Assembly (NCBI GenBank): GCA_033807775.1
Contig: CM066314.1
Coordinates: forward strand, 39,546,001-39,610,000
DNA length: 64,000 nucleotides
Direction of reading: 5' to 3'
DNA from: Saussurea involucrata
Lineage: Eukaryota > Streptophyta > Magnoliopsida > Asterales > Asteraceae
In this document: positions 22,701 to 33,554 of the stretch, one piece after another
Layout: each line of letters starts with the position of its first letter
Numbering within the stretch: the stretch's first letter is position 1
Program-made: the position numbers and the translations under genes
The notes under the pieces: model-generated
Databases searched by the model: none
What the model was told of the DNA's origin: nothing
Seen by the model: only the letters and a program-made list of their open reading frames with translations

Positions 22701-23089
22701 TTGATGCCGAAGCCGAGAAGTTAATGGGTGATGCGTATAAATTGGTAAAAGGGGTTGTTGAGCGTTTGAGGAATGAAAAAGATTCACTATCTGAATTTGT
22801 AAGCGTTCTAGAGAAATGGAATTCTGACATTCATGTCGATGAACCCCAACAAAGTAGCCGAGAACGTAAAAACTCTAACATTCAAGAATTCATGGGTGCG
22901 GCAAAAGTTGACACTGTTGAAGTTTATCCTCCGACGACGGGTGTGCGCAATAAGGGGTGTGGTACTACCGGCAAGAGGTTGATTGGTATCCGTGAAAAGG
23001 TTGCGAAAAAGATGAAAAAACCTAAGAGGGTATGTCGAAAGTGTGGGCAAAAGGCGAGGCATGATTCTCGGAATTGTCCCGATGCGTGA
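19736..23089 (+). pseudogene. FAR1/MURA-type MULE transposase, decayed (MULE A)
   Basis: Would bind the terminal repeats and catalyse excision and insertion in the nucleus. Readable exons: about 19736-19918, 20424-21219, 21307-21560, from 21670, and 22503-23089, with GT..AG junctions (gtaagt at 21220; ttag before 21307). The N-terminal FAR1 DNA-binding domain shows TSCKACF...WHNHVL. The first catalytic Asp is in SFDATFR and the second in the TDQCLAM stretch. The SWIM finger is ECSCNFF...LCCH, and a C-terminal knuckle is CRKCGQKARHDSRNC. Lesions: TAG at 21410-21412 where a Trp codon is expected, a frameshift near 21460, another near 21924, a SINE at 22009-22199, and one near 22545 in a T run. 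Not functional. Confidence 0.9.
22009..22199 (-). mobile_element. tRNA-like SINE inserted in a transposase exon
   Basis: On the minus strand it has an A-box-like tggcgtactggttaagg and a B-box-like agttcgaatcc about 30 nt later, and ends in seven A. It is flanked by tgcatg on both sides (22003-22008 and 22200-22205). Removing the insert plus one tgcatg restores a continuous transposase reading frame (...QRKVH into VADEVKMK...), which confirms the boundaries. Pol III-transcribed, moved by LINE enzymes. Confidence 0.82.
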
Positions 23090-23688
23090 TTTCATTTTTT
23101 TATTAAGTTGTTTGTTTTTGGTTTATTAAGTAGACATGTTTAAGAAGTTGAGATTGATGATTTATGGATTATAATTTCATTGTTTTTTAGCTGATTAAAT
23201 GATTGTTTTTTATTAATAACCTTCAGACTTGTTTATGGTTTAATAATTAATTGATTTTTTTAGCCGGTTAAATGATTGTTTTTTATGAATAATCTACTGT
23301 TTCATTTATGGTTTAAATTAATGCATGTTACAGTAGCAATTTTTCTCTATTTTAATAGGAGTAAGGCCATCCGCACCGCCTCGGGCTCGAGCTCGGGCTC
23401 GGCTGCGGGCTCCTGCGGGCAGCGCTGCGGGGGCTGCGGGCTTGGGGCTCGGGCTTGGGGTGCGGGTTTGAAAACCCGAGGAACCCGAAGCATATTTTGT
23501 TTATTTATTTATTTTTTAAAATTTTTTATTCAAACGGCTCTCTTTCAACGGCTACTTTTTATTTATTTTTTTTTAATTTTTTTTTCAATTTAATCACACT
23601 ATATATATTAACCCTCAACCTCTTATTTTTTCACACCAACAATCTCTCAAACTCTCTCAAATTCTCTCAAACTCTCTCAAATTTCATC

Positions 23689-24220
23689 ATGAATCCAAAC
23701 AAAACACCTACATCCCGTCGTAACCGACCGGATACACCACAACCGCAAGAAGACCCGGAGCTTGGTTTCCAAGCGTTTACACAACAAGGTTATCGTCCGC
23801 AATGGTCGCAACAAATTCCGCCACAATGGTCGCAACAAAATCCGCCACAATATCCGCAACAATTTCCCCAACAATTTCACCAACAATTTCCTTACCAATT
23901 TACACGTCCCGGTTTGATTGAACAAGGTTTTACTCCGGCCAACTACAATATTCCTTCACCCGCAATCAATCTCGCCGACGACATTGTTTCGGAAACCCAA
24001 CATACTAGCCCGCACACACCACAATCCATCTACACACAACCATCAAACCCGGAACCATCAAACCCGAGACCATCGAGAAAAGGAAAAAGCAAATAATATG
24101 AAAATAGAGCCCCCAAACAGATGTGGACTAACGAGGAGGAACTCGCGTTAGTGTCGGCGTGGGTTGACGTTTCGGAGGACCCCGTTATCGGTAACGCACA
24201 AACCCATGGTAATATTTTTA

Positions 24221-24252
<32 letters not shown>

Positions 24253-25028
24253 GTTATTATTAATATTATTATTATTATTATTATTATTATTCTTGTTAAT
24301 ATTCTTATACTTGAATTTACATAAATGTAGAAGGTTTTTGGACCCGAATCGGGGAAGTGTTCTATAGTTTGATGGGTCGCGCCAATTATAGAACAACTCG
24401 TCAACTCAACACCAAGTTCAACGACCTGAATAAAAAAATTGCTCTTTTTGGTGGCATCTACAACAACTTGGTCAATAATAGATCAAGCGGAATGAGTGAT
24501 GCCGACATTTCACGAGTGGCACACGAACGGTACCAAGCACAACAAGGGTTTGCTTTCTCTAAAGAACAAGCTTGGGAAGTCCTCAAAAAATGTCCAAAAT
24601 GGGGAGCCGTTCCAACGATGACGACAACTTCATCGCGGGGTTCAAAACGTACCAACCCTTCCAATGATGACGATGACGACAACTCCATCGAGCAACTTCA
24701 ACGACCCATCGGGAGAAACAAGGCAAAAAAAACATCAACGAGTAATACGTTCGGGTCGAATACGAACGAAAGTGTTACTCAGTTGTTGACGACGTTCAAC
24801 GACAAGATTGATGATACAATGGAATACAAAATGAAAAAACTCGATCTCGAAATCGAACGCTCAAAACTCGAACGAGATAGGTTGGAACAAGAACTCGAAA
24901 TCGAACGCTCAAAACGATTTGAGAAAGACTTCGAGTTTTTCATGACCTCGCATGATCACCTTACGGGAGACGTTTTGAGGGTTACTTTAAAGAGAAAAGA
25001 GCAAATTAAAAAATTTCATAATTGGTAG
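23689..25028 (+). pseudogene. Harbinger ORF1, MYB/SANT-like protein with one intron
   Basis: ORF1 of PIF/Harbinger elements is a DNA-binding helper that brings the transposase to the termini. Exon 1 is 23689-24208 and exon 2 is 24331-25028; the donor ATG|gtaata and acceptor atgtag give a phase-matched join. The N-terminus is Gln/Pro-rich with repeats (QQFPQQF, WSQQ). The SANT-like helix-turn-helix begins MWTNEEELALVSAW and continues after the intron with FWTRIGEVFY...TRQLNTKFNDLNK. Then come an Asp-rich stretch and a C-terminal coiled coil (KLDLEIERSKLERDRLEQELEIE is longer than a heptad pair). A TAA at 24094-24096 interrupts exon 1 in frame, eight codons before the SANT start. Initiation at the Met at 24121 could still give a SANT protein. 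Confidence 0.82.
24217..24296. repeat. (ATT)n microsatellite inside the Harbinger ORF1 intron
   Basis: Nearly pure ATT repeat filling the intron. The Ile/Asn/Leu-only ORFs across it are artefacts. Confidence 0.9.
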
Positions 25029-25508
25029 TGTTTTGTATTTTGTAATTTTTATTTTTAATGAATGATTTGAATTTTTATTTTTATTATTTATCTTATTTTT
25101 ATTAATTCAAAAATATATAAATATTTTTATTTTGTTAAATAATTAAATGTATAAATAAAAGAATTAAAAAAATGATGTGGCGCTGATGTGGCATTGAGGG
25201 CTTGAGGGCTTTTAGTTATGCGCTGGGGGTGTTTAGGGCTTGAGGGCTTAACTGATGTGGCGCTGATGTGGCGTTGAGGGCTTGAGGGCTTGCGCTGCGG
25301 ATGGCCTAATTGCATGTCTTCTAGAAACCAAGGTAATCATTACTCGATTGTCTCTCCAAGAAATTGCCGTCGGTACTCCTTTTTTTTGCTCATTAATATC
25401 GATGCCATCATTACTCTTTTCTTTACATCATAAAAGAAGCCCCTTTATCTCTTCCTCTTTCACCCCAAAATTTGCTAAGAAACCTTAGATTTCTCTCCGG
25501 ACTAAATC

Positions 25509-25769
25509 ATGTATGTGTCTCCGTCCACCGAATCAAATGTAGATGAAGGTGTGTGCCCGCGATCGTTCTTCAAGATTCTACTTGGTCATCACATGAGACT
25601 TTTAAGCGACATTCATGACCTTCAAAAGGAGCTGAAACAGCTTCGTATGGTTCATAAGGATCTTGTTGACAAGTACGACAAGGTTGTCGAAGATCTGTCG
25701 GCTTCCATGGCAGAGATTGAGGAACTGAAAGCTAGTATTAGGGTTGTGGAAATGTTCACTGTTCCCTAG
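25509..25769 (+). CDS. Small coiled-coil ORF of MULE A (86 aa), function unknown
   Basis: No family recognised. The protein is hydrophilic with a heptad-like central helix (LLSDIHDLQKELKQLRMV, then VVEDLSASMAEIEELKAS), predicted as a coiled coil, with no signal peptide or membrane span. A TATA-like tctttacatcataaaag lies about 90 bp upstream and a CT-rich leader precedes the ATG. Key context: after subtracting the Harbinger insert and its TSD copy, this ATG lies 475 bp after the transposase stop; MULE B has a similar coiled-coil ORF 472 bp after its transposase stop. Same strand as transposase, convergent with the ULP1 gene. It could be a third MULE gene, a captured host fragment, or a chance ORF; the shared spacing argues against chance. 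Confidence 0.6.
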   Translation: MYVSPSTESNVDEGVCPRSFFKILLGHHMRLLSDIHDLQKELKQLRMVHKDLVDKYDKVVEDLSASMAEIEELKASIRVVEMFTVP

Positions 25770-26342
25770 ACCGTATATCATCCAAGTGTTAACCCTAATG
25801 CTTTCATCTTTTTTAGGTTTTTGGTATGGTCATGTATGATATCCCTATAAGGGGTGGGTTTTGTGAATGTTGTGAATGCGTTCGTAGTATAGGGAAAAAA
25901 TGGGGTTTTGGTTTTTGTTGAAGTATGGGGTTACACTTGTTGATGATTGATCTTACTTTTGTGTTTAAATGAAAATCAATGTTAATATTATGGTATTTAG
26001 CTTTTTTGTCATCATTTTCCCCATAATCCACTTATTTATAAGATTTTGCATGTTGTGAATGGGTTACAATTTATGTATGTCATGGGCTATTAATCGTGTT
26101 TGTAATGCATGATTTAAGCTAAGATTAAAGTAGATGTTATCTTATATGTTTGTTGTTAGTTTCTATAGTTTTCTAGTATGGGTTTAAAATATCATATGTT
26201 TTTATTTCCATAGTTGTTTTTCAACTTGTAAAAAGTTGGGTAATGTATTGTTTTTTTGTTAAATGATTGAATTTTCCGTGGTTAATCAAATCAGGTATGG
26301 TGTTTTATGTTAATGAACTTACATATTCATATTTTTAGATAT
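25770..26342 (+). other. Non-coding MULE A sequence between coiled-coil ORF and Copia
   Basis: T-rich and AT-rich, with stops in all frames. Probably the 3' untranslated region and intergenic spacer of MULE A. The Copia target (gatat) is at its end. Confidence 0.6.
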
Positions 26343-26774
26343 TGTTAAAAGATGAGATTATAATTAGTAATCTTGACATTTATTATTTGAAAGGTGTTAA
26401 CTTGAAATGTTTAAATATTTCAGGGTGTTATAAGTAAAGGTTGAATATAGGTGTTGGTTGATATGGTAGAACTATCTATTGATGTGGACTGCGCCTCATA
26501 TTGGGAACAACATGAAGGGTAGCAGAGCTCTGGATGGATTCTCAAGGGACTGAAATGTAACATTGTACTGAAGTATTTAATGTGCATATTCTTTCACATT
26601 TCATTCATTCGGTCATTTCATTTTTCTTTGTATAGCTCTCATATTCTCTCTAAACTTCTCTCTAACATCAGAAGTTGTATTAGGGTTAGATATTCTTTCT
26701 TTACAGATTATCATCTTTTATATGTAATATGTGAGTTAGTGTTATAATAAAATTCGTAGTATTAGTTTTTCACA
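26343..26774 (+). repeat. 5' LTR of the young Copia (432 bp)
   Basis: TGTTAAAAGATG ... TTTTTCACA. It has a 12-bp aacttctctcta-type segment absent from the 3' LTR. Confidence 0.95.
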
Positions 26775-26786
26775 TGGTATCAGAGC
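26775..26786 (+). promoter_or_regulatory. Primer-binding site, initiator tRNA-Met
   Basis: TGGTATCAGAGC directly after the 5' LTR. Confidence 0.95.
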
Positions 26787-28359
26787 TTAAAGCTCGATCC
26801 AGTGTTTGTTCTTGTTGTTCTTAGATCCGAATCATTTCTGCTATCTACTTCGTTTGATCGATGGTGTGCAATTTATTCTTTACCAGAGTTGCGTTGATAT
26901 AACGTAACAAGGACGGTACTGTGAGCCTCTATCTCAACGATTAGATCTTATTTTTTCATAGATCTTATTTCTTCATACTTGCGATTCTTGTTCTTTGATC
27001 TGGTACTGGTACCGATTCTTTCAGATCTGGACCTTATCGTCGTTCCTTGTATTTACTGGACCTTATCGAACGACTTTGGTTCAGACGAAGACGAACGATT
27101 CCAGATTTTGGTTCAGACGAAAATCTGGACTAAAATGTGGCTGTTTATCCAGATCTGAACGTTTCTCTACATGGTATCACAGTACCGTATACATCGATTA
27201 ATATTTGCAGTTTACATATTTGTTTGTTCGAATAATATCTGTTGTGTTTAAGATCTGGTTGTTTGCTTGGTATCTTTAGATCTGGATTTTGCGATTCTCG
27301 CCCTTTCAGATCTGACACTAAGAGCACCATAATCAGATCTGTGTTTTTTTTTTCTTTTTCTTTTCTCCTCTTCTTGTTTCGGATCTGAGATTATCCATAT
27401 TTCACATTCTGAAACGTTCTCCATTTTTAAAACGAGTTTTTGACTCTCTTCTTTCTAGATCTGAGTCTCTACTTGTTTGTTTTTGTTTACAAATCGGTTG
27501 GATCTGCGTTCTCTTACTGATAAGATCTGTTGGTTGTCTGTTATTATCTGTTATCTAGTTTCACTAAAAGAAGTTCGGTCCTTCTAGACTGACTCAGTTC
27601 TTAAAAAGTCTTTTCTCCTCAACACATATCTGAGATCGTCTATATCTCACGATCTGTGTTCGTAGTCTGTGTTTGTTGCAGTTTAGTTTGGTATGACCGC
27701 TGTTCAGATCCAAAATATCTCAAGATCTGAGGTTCTTTACGTATAAGTATTGAGATCCTCAATATCTCTGTTATTCTTCTTGTTCGACATTAATCACAAC
27801 TCAGATATGAGATTAGATCATATCTCATGGACTGAGTTTCGTGTGGCCATCGTTTGTTAGATTTCGATCTGAACTTATTCCGTTGAATTTTTTTTTTTGT
27901 TTTACTCGAGTTGCATGGCTCTAACCACAACAGTGAGAGTAAGAACTCAACATAATTTGTTCTCTGGTTAATCCTATTTCAGATCTGAATCGTGTTTAGT
28001 AGTGTATTTTTTAATAGCTCTTATTCAGTTGATATCTGTGATTTCTTGGTGTTTATCTTTGTTTCAAGACTGTATAAATAATAATAAAACTGTTGTGCTT
28101 ATTTTTTTTTCTGTTCAGGTGTGATCTGTGGCCTTCCTCGCCCCCCCTTTTTTTGTGTTTGTTGCTGTTTGTCTATGTTATCTCTTATTGCTCTTTAAGT
28201 TCTTTATTTCATTTGTTCTTTTGCTTCCGCTGTATCTCCTTTGACAGGCTTCTTGTCGTATCAAACTTGAAGGCTTTGAGGCTCAGCTTGACCTAGCATC
28301 CCGAGTGTTTTAGGAATCCTGCCTTTGTTCACCTCAGATCCTTTTGTGTTTGTTTCATT
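26787..28359 (+). other. Long Copia leader
   Basis: About 1.6 kb between primer site and gag ATG with many repeats of the word agatctg(ag) and T-rich tracts. No credible ORF. Unusually long leader for this class; may hold packaging and translation signals. Confidence 0.6.
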
Positions 28360-31300
28360 ATGCCTGTCGAAGAAGATCTTGTGATAAACCCCAATGGTAA
28401 CGCTGGGACATCTCAGATCGCCAAACTTGATTTTGGCGATCCCCTATACTTGCATCCCAGCGATACCACTGGGGCTTCCATTCTCAACCATAAACTAAAT
28501 GGAACTGATAACTACAAGGTCTGGTCCTGTGCTATGATCCTCTCTCTTGAAACTAAAAATAAACTCGGATTCATAGATGGTTCTTGTCCTAGACCTACCA
28601 CTGACCCAGTCTTGGCTAAACAATGGGACAGATGTAACTCAGTAGTTCTATCTTGGATCTTAAGCTCGGTTACTGAAGAACTGTTTCTTGGACAAGTTTT
28701 TTCAAAAAATGGCTCTCATGTTTGGCTTGAACTTAAAGAAACCTATGATAAGGTGGATGGCTCCGTGACTTTTAATCTACATAAGAAAATTAATTCTCTA
28801 ACTCAAAACGGGTCATCCGTCTCTGATTATTACCATAGGTTAAATTATTTGTGGAGACAGTTTGACGCCTTAGTCAAACTTCCCGCATGCACCTGCAATG
28901 CTTCCCACGACTTTTCCGAACATAACCAGCTTTTAAAACTCATGCAATTCCTAATGGGTCTAGATGACATTTACCAGCCTGTAAGGAGTACTATTCTCAC
29001 CTCTGATCCTCTCCCCTCTGTAAAAACAGCTTTTTCTATTATTTCAAGGGAAGAGTCCCACAGAGGGACGTCTAGTTCCTCTTCTAATAAAACCCAATCT
29101 TCTGCCTACTTTGGTAAGACTTCTGAAAACAAACGTAAGCCCATAAGACCACCTAATCCAAATCTTTTATGTAAACATTGTGGCATGATAGGCCATACCA
29201 TAGAAAGGTGTTACAAACTCATTGGGTTTCCTCCAAAGGATTTTCAAAGAAAACCAAATGTTAATGGTAATTTTAGACCCTCTTCCAACAATGTAGAGAC
29301 ATCTAGCACTCCCAACACTAGTCATCCATCTCCGGGACACCAAGGATGCTCTCCCTCTCAACACTTGACTCAAGAGCAAGTTTCTAAACTTCTGACTCTT
29401 CTTGACTCTAGCACCTCTAGTGTGGCTTCAGCCAATATGGCAGGTATGTCACTCTCTTCTTCATCTATACCTAGTTGGATTATAGATTCTGGGGCTACTC
29501 AACATATGACCTCATCTATTAGTAGCCTCAGTAATATTGTAGATGTGTCAGACTTGAATCTTATTGTTAATCACCCTAATGGATCCAAAGCAAAAATAAA
29601 CAAAATTGGGAATATGAAACTCACTGATGAACTGGTTCTGTTTGATGTCTTGGTAGTTCCTGATTTTAATGTGGATCTTTTATCTGTTCACAAGTTAGCT
29701 AGAGACAATAAGGTGTTTATTGGTTTTGATGAGCATAAATGCTACATTCAGGACTGTCAACGAACGAAGTTGATATGGATTGGTATTGAGGCTGGAGGTC
29801 TATATCTTTTTAACTTGCATAATGGTAAGTCTACTTGTTCTAATTCTACCATTAGCTGTTACATATCCTATCAGCTATGGCATAGTAGATTAGGACATCC
29901 AGCTGACCCAGTCTTGAATGTTTTAAAAGAAAAGTTAAACATAAAATTGGGCTCTTCTACTCCTTGTGAAATCTGTCATAGGGCTAAACAATCTTGCACT
30001 AAGTTTGGCCTTAGTGATCATAAGTCAAAGGAAATAGGAGAACTAATTCACTTAGATGTTTGGGGTCCTTATAAAGTCTCTAGCAAGGATGGTTTTAAAT
30101 ACTTCTTAACTATTGTGGATGACTTTTCAAGATCAGTTTGGGTTTATCTCTTAAAGGGAAAGGATGAGGTTTATGACAATGTTGTCAGTTTTTTCAACCT
30201 TATTCGAACTCAGTTTAATAAAACCATTAAAACTGTTAGGAGCGATAATGGAACTGAATTTTTAAATCACAAGGTTTCAAATTTCTTTAATTCTCATGGC
30301 ATTGTTCATCAAACATCTTGTGGCTACACTCCATAACAGAATGGTGTTGTGGAGCGTAAACATAGACATTTACTAAACGTTGCTAGGGCTTTAATATTTC
30401 AGACTGGGGTTCCATTGTACATGTGGTCTGAATGCATTCTCACGGCCACCTATCTTATAAATAGAACTCCATCTTCTATTCTGAATGGTAAAAGTCCTTA
30501 TGAAATTGTCTATGGTTTTCCTCCAGTACTCACTCATTTAAGGAACTTTGGGTGTTTGTGCTTTGCAGTCAAACAAAATAATTTGGATAAGTTCACCTCT
30601 AGGGCTGAAAAGTGTGTTTTGCTTGGATATTCAAATTCTAAAAAAGGCTATAGACTGTACAGTCTAGATACTAAACATTATTTAGTCTCTAGAGATGTAA
30701 CTTTTTATGAAAACGTTTTTCCTTTCAAAATGAGTGAAAATCTGGAATCTTACTCTGAAAATTTGAATACTTTAAATTTCTTTGATAATGTCACAAGTTC
30801 TACTGATGTTTTTCTTGACAATCTGCCCAATGAGGAATTTAGGGATCGGTCTACAACTCAAGTTAATCCTACTGATTCCTCTGGTAGTCAAGAGAATGTT
30901 GACAACCTGTCAACTGATGTGGATTCTATCTTGTCTGCTAGGAATCAAGGAAATTCAAGAGCTGATATTGAACATGATACTCGTAATGTTGTAGACCCCC
31001 CTCCTGAGGGTCAAAATCTACCAAATCTGTCTAATGATTCTTCTTCTTCTCCTCAATCTATAAGACAGTCTAGTAGAGTTCCTCAGTTTCCCCGAAAATT
31101 TGATGACTTTGTAGTAGAAGGTAAAGTGAAATATGGGATTGAAAAAGTAGTAAATTACTCTCATCTCACAAAACAAAATTTTTGTTTTGTATCAAATCTA
31201 AATAAGTCTATTGAACCAAGTAGTTTTTCGGAAGCTTGCAAGGATCCTAATTGGGTAATTGCAATGAATAATGAAATGGAGGCCCTTAATAGGAACGGTA

Positions 31301-32763
31301 CTTGGGTTATAACTGACCTTCCTCCAGGTAGAAAACCTATTGGTTGTAAATGGATCTTTAAGATTAAATATAAGTCTACTGGTGAGATAGAACGATACAA
31401 GGCTAGATTAGTAGCCAAAGGCTATAGTCAAAGAGAAGGTCTTGATTACGAAGAAACCTTCTCTCCCGTTGTTAAAATGGTAACGGTTAGATGTGTTATA
31501 GCTTTGTTTGTTCAGTTTAACTGGCCTTTGCATCAACTTGACGTAAACAATGCGTTTCTGTATGGTGACTTGACGGAAGAAGTTTACATGACTCTTCCCG
31601 AAGGATATTTTTCTAATGATGATAATCATGTTTGCAAACTTGTTAAATCTCTGTATGGTTTAAAACAGGCTCCTCGTCAGTGGTACGAGAAGCTGTCTAA
31701 TTGCTTATTCGATTTTGGTTTTAATCAAAACAGCAGTGATTATTCTTTGTTCACTCTTAAATCTGGAAATACTTTTATTATTCTACTTGTGTATGTAGAT
31801 GACATTGTTATAACTGGAAATAATAATAGTGAGATTCATAGAGTGAAAAAGCATTTGCAAACGAATTTTATGATCAATGATCTTGGGAATTTACAATTCT
31901 TTTTAGGAATTGAAATTTTAAAATCTGAAGATGGCTTATGTATGAGCCAAAGAAAGTACTGTTTGGAACTATTAAATGATTTTGGGTATTTAGGTTGTAA
32001 GCCTATTAATACTCCAATGGATATGAATTTAATAGTAACCGAGTCATCTAGTTCCTCTTCTGATCCTTTATTAGTTGACATATCCGGTTTTCAACGGTTA
32101 ATTGGGCGACTCATTTATCTGTTGGCCACTAGACCGGACATTGCTTTTGCAGTGCATTGCCTTAGTCAATTCATGCATGCGCCTCAGCGTTCTCATTTGA
32201 ATTTGGCTCTTAGAGTTCTGCGATATCTGAAAAGGTCACCAGGTAAAGGTATTTTATTTTCTGTTTCGGATTGTTTTAAACTATCAGCATACGTGGACGC
32301 AGATTGGGGTAAGTGTTTATCTACACGTAGATCTGTAACTGGGTATTGTTTGTTTCTAGGAAATTGTCTTATTTCTTGGAAAAGTAAAAAGCAAACTGCT
32401 GTGTCTCGGTCTTCAGCCGAGTCTGAATATCGAGCCATGGCGTCTGCCACATGTGAAATACTTTGGGTTCTAGAAATTTTGTCTAGTCTTAATATAAAAA
32501 ATTTACTTCCTGTAAATATTTTGTGTGATAATAAGTTTGCAATTCAGATTGCAAATAATCCAGTTTTTCATGAAAAAACAAAACATATCGAAATTGATGT
32601 TCATCAAGTTCGAAATAAAGTGACTAGTGGTGTACTTAAAACTGTTAAGGTTGAATCGTTAGAAAATACAACTGATATATTTACAAAGTCTCTTTCTTTA
32701 CATCAGCATGATTATTTGTGTAAAAAATTGAAAATGGTAGACTTGTTCAAATGCCAAGATTAA
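28360..32763 (+). pseudogene. Copia gag-pol polyprotein with one nonsense codon in integrase
   Basis: A single frame of about 1467 codons broken only by TAA at 30334-30336, where the conserved integrase block TPQQNGVVER is expected: it reads YTP-stop-QNGVVERKHRH, so CAA became TAA. Order: gag (DPLYLHPSDTTG, LNGTDNYKVW) with a CCHC knuckle LCKHCGMIGHTIERC near residue 270; protease IIDSGATQHMTS near residue 375; integrase zinc motif LWHSRLGHP...CEICHRAKQ, then HLDVWGPYK and RSDNGTEFLN; after the stop, reverse transcriptase GCKWIFKIKYKS and YVDDIVITGNN; RNase H AYVDADWGKC...RRSVTGY and the end motif DIFTKSL. All other catalytic motifs are present. Readthrough or trans-complementation would be needed for movement. 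Confidence 0.93.
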
Positions 32764-32770
32764 GGAAGGG

Positions 32771-33190
32771 TGTTAAAAGATGAGATTATAATTAGTAATC
32801 TTGACATTTATTATTTGAAAGGTGTTAACTTGAAATGTTTAAATATTTCAGGGTGTTATAAGTAAAGGTTGAATATAGGTGTTGGTTGATATGGTAGAAC
32901 TATCTATTGATGTGGACTGCGCCTCATATTGGGAACAACATGAAGGGTAGCGGAGCTCTGGATGGATTCTCAAGGGACTGAAATGTAACATTGTACTGAA
33001 GTATTTAATGTGCATATTCTTTCACATTTCATTCATTCGGTCATTTCATTTTTCTTTGTATAGCTCTCATATTCTCTCTAACATCAGAAGTTGTATTAGG
33101 GTTAGATATTCTTTCTTTACAGATTATCATCTTTTATATGTAATATGTGAGTTAGTGTTATAATAAAATTCGTAGTATTAGTTTTTCACA
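32771..33190 (+). repeat. 3' LTR of the young Copia (420 bp)
   Basis: Same ends as 26343-26774. Preceded by the polypurine tract aaggaaggg (32763-32770) and followed by gatat. Confidence 0.95.
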
Positions 33191-33554
33191 GATATCATGT
33201 AAATTATATGACAGAGTAGAGCTATTTTATTAGGTATCATCACGTAGTGATAGTAATTCATTTAATGATAGTGAAATATGATTCTAAAAGTTTCTGTATG
33301 TTAACCGATATAATATTCATGCAATGAGTATTATGTTCCTGTTTCATGGTAATGCCCCGCTAAGATCCAATAATACCAAACTAGTCTACTATAGATAAAA
33401 TAACTTAAAACACGAATCCAATTATAAAATCCTGAATAAAGCAACAAAAGATTCAAAAACAGAAATATTTTGTCAAATCTTTTTAACCAATCGTCAATGT
33501 TAAAACCATGAGTAACATAGTTTTTATCAATCCGAAATCAGATGATTTTAGAAA
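33191..33554. other. MULE A spacer, 3' side of its ULP1-like gene
   Basis: AT-rich; resumes MULE A after the Copia. No ORF. Probably the 3' untranslated region of the minus-strand ULP1 relic. Confidence 0.5.

Larger units (their letters stand above)
23365..25306 (+). mobile_element. Non-autonomous PIF/Harbinger element (ORF1 only)
   Basis: Ends GGCCATCCGCA and the inverse TGCGGATGGCC, with the 3-bp TSD taa at 23362-23364 and 25307-25309, the size and sequence expected for PIF/Harbinger. The right end has subterminal repeats (gatgtggcgctgatgtggc, gcttgagggctt), the left end a ctcgggctcg array. It encodes only the MYB-like ORF1 and no DDE transposase. Inserted downstream of the MULE A transposase. 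Confidence 0.88.
26343..33190 (+). mobile_element. Young Ty1/Copia retrotransposon inside MULE A
   Basis: LTRs 26343-26774 and 32771-33190, TSD gatat on both sides (26338-26342, 33191-33195), an initiator-Met primer site and an aaggaaggg polypurine tract. One gag-pol polyprotein frame with a single internal stop. By eye the LTRs differ by one base and one 12-bp deletion, so insertion is recent. Confidence 0.95.

Noticed and set aside
19736..23089. Host FAR1/FHY3-like regulatory gene
   Set aside because: It sits inside precise MULE termini with a 10-bp TSD and alongside a ULP1 gene, and is multiply broken; transposase is the better call.
24121..24404. ORFs of almost pure Ile, Leu or Asn
   Set aside because: Artefacts of the (ATT)n repeat within an intron.
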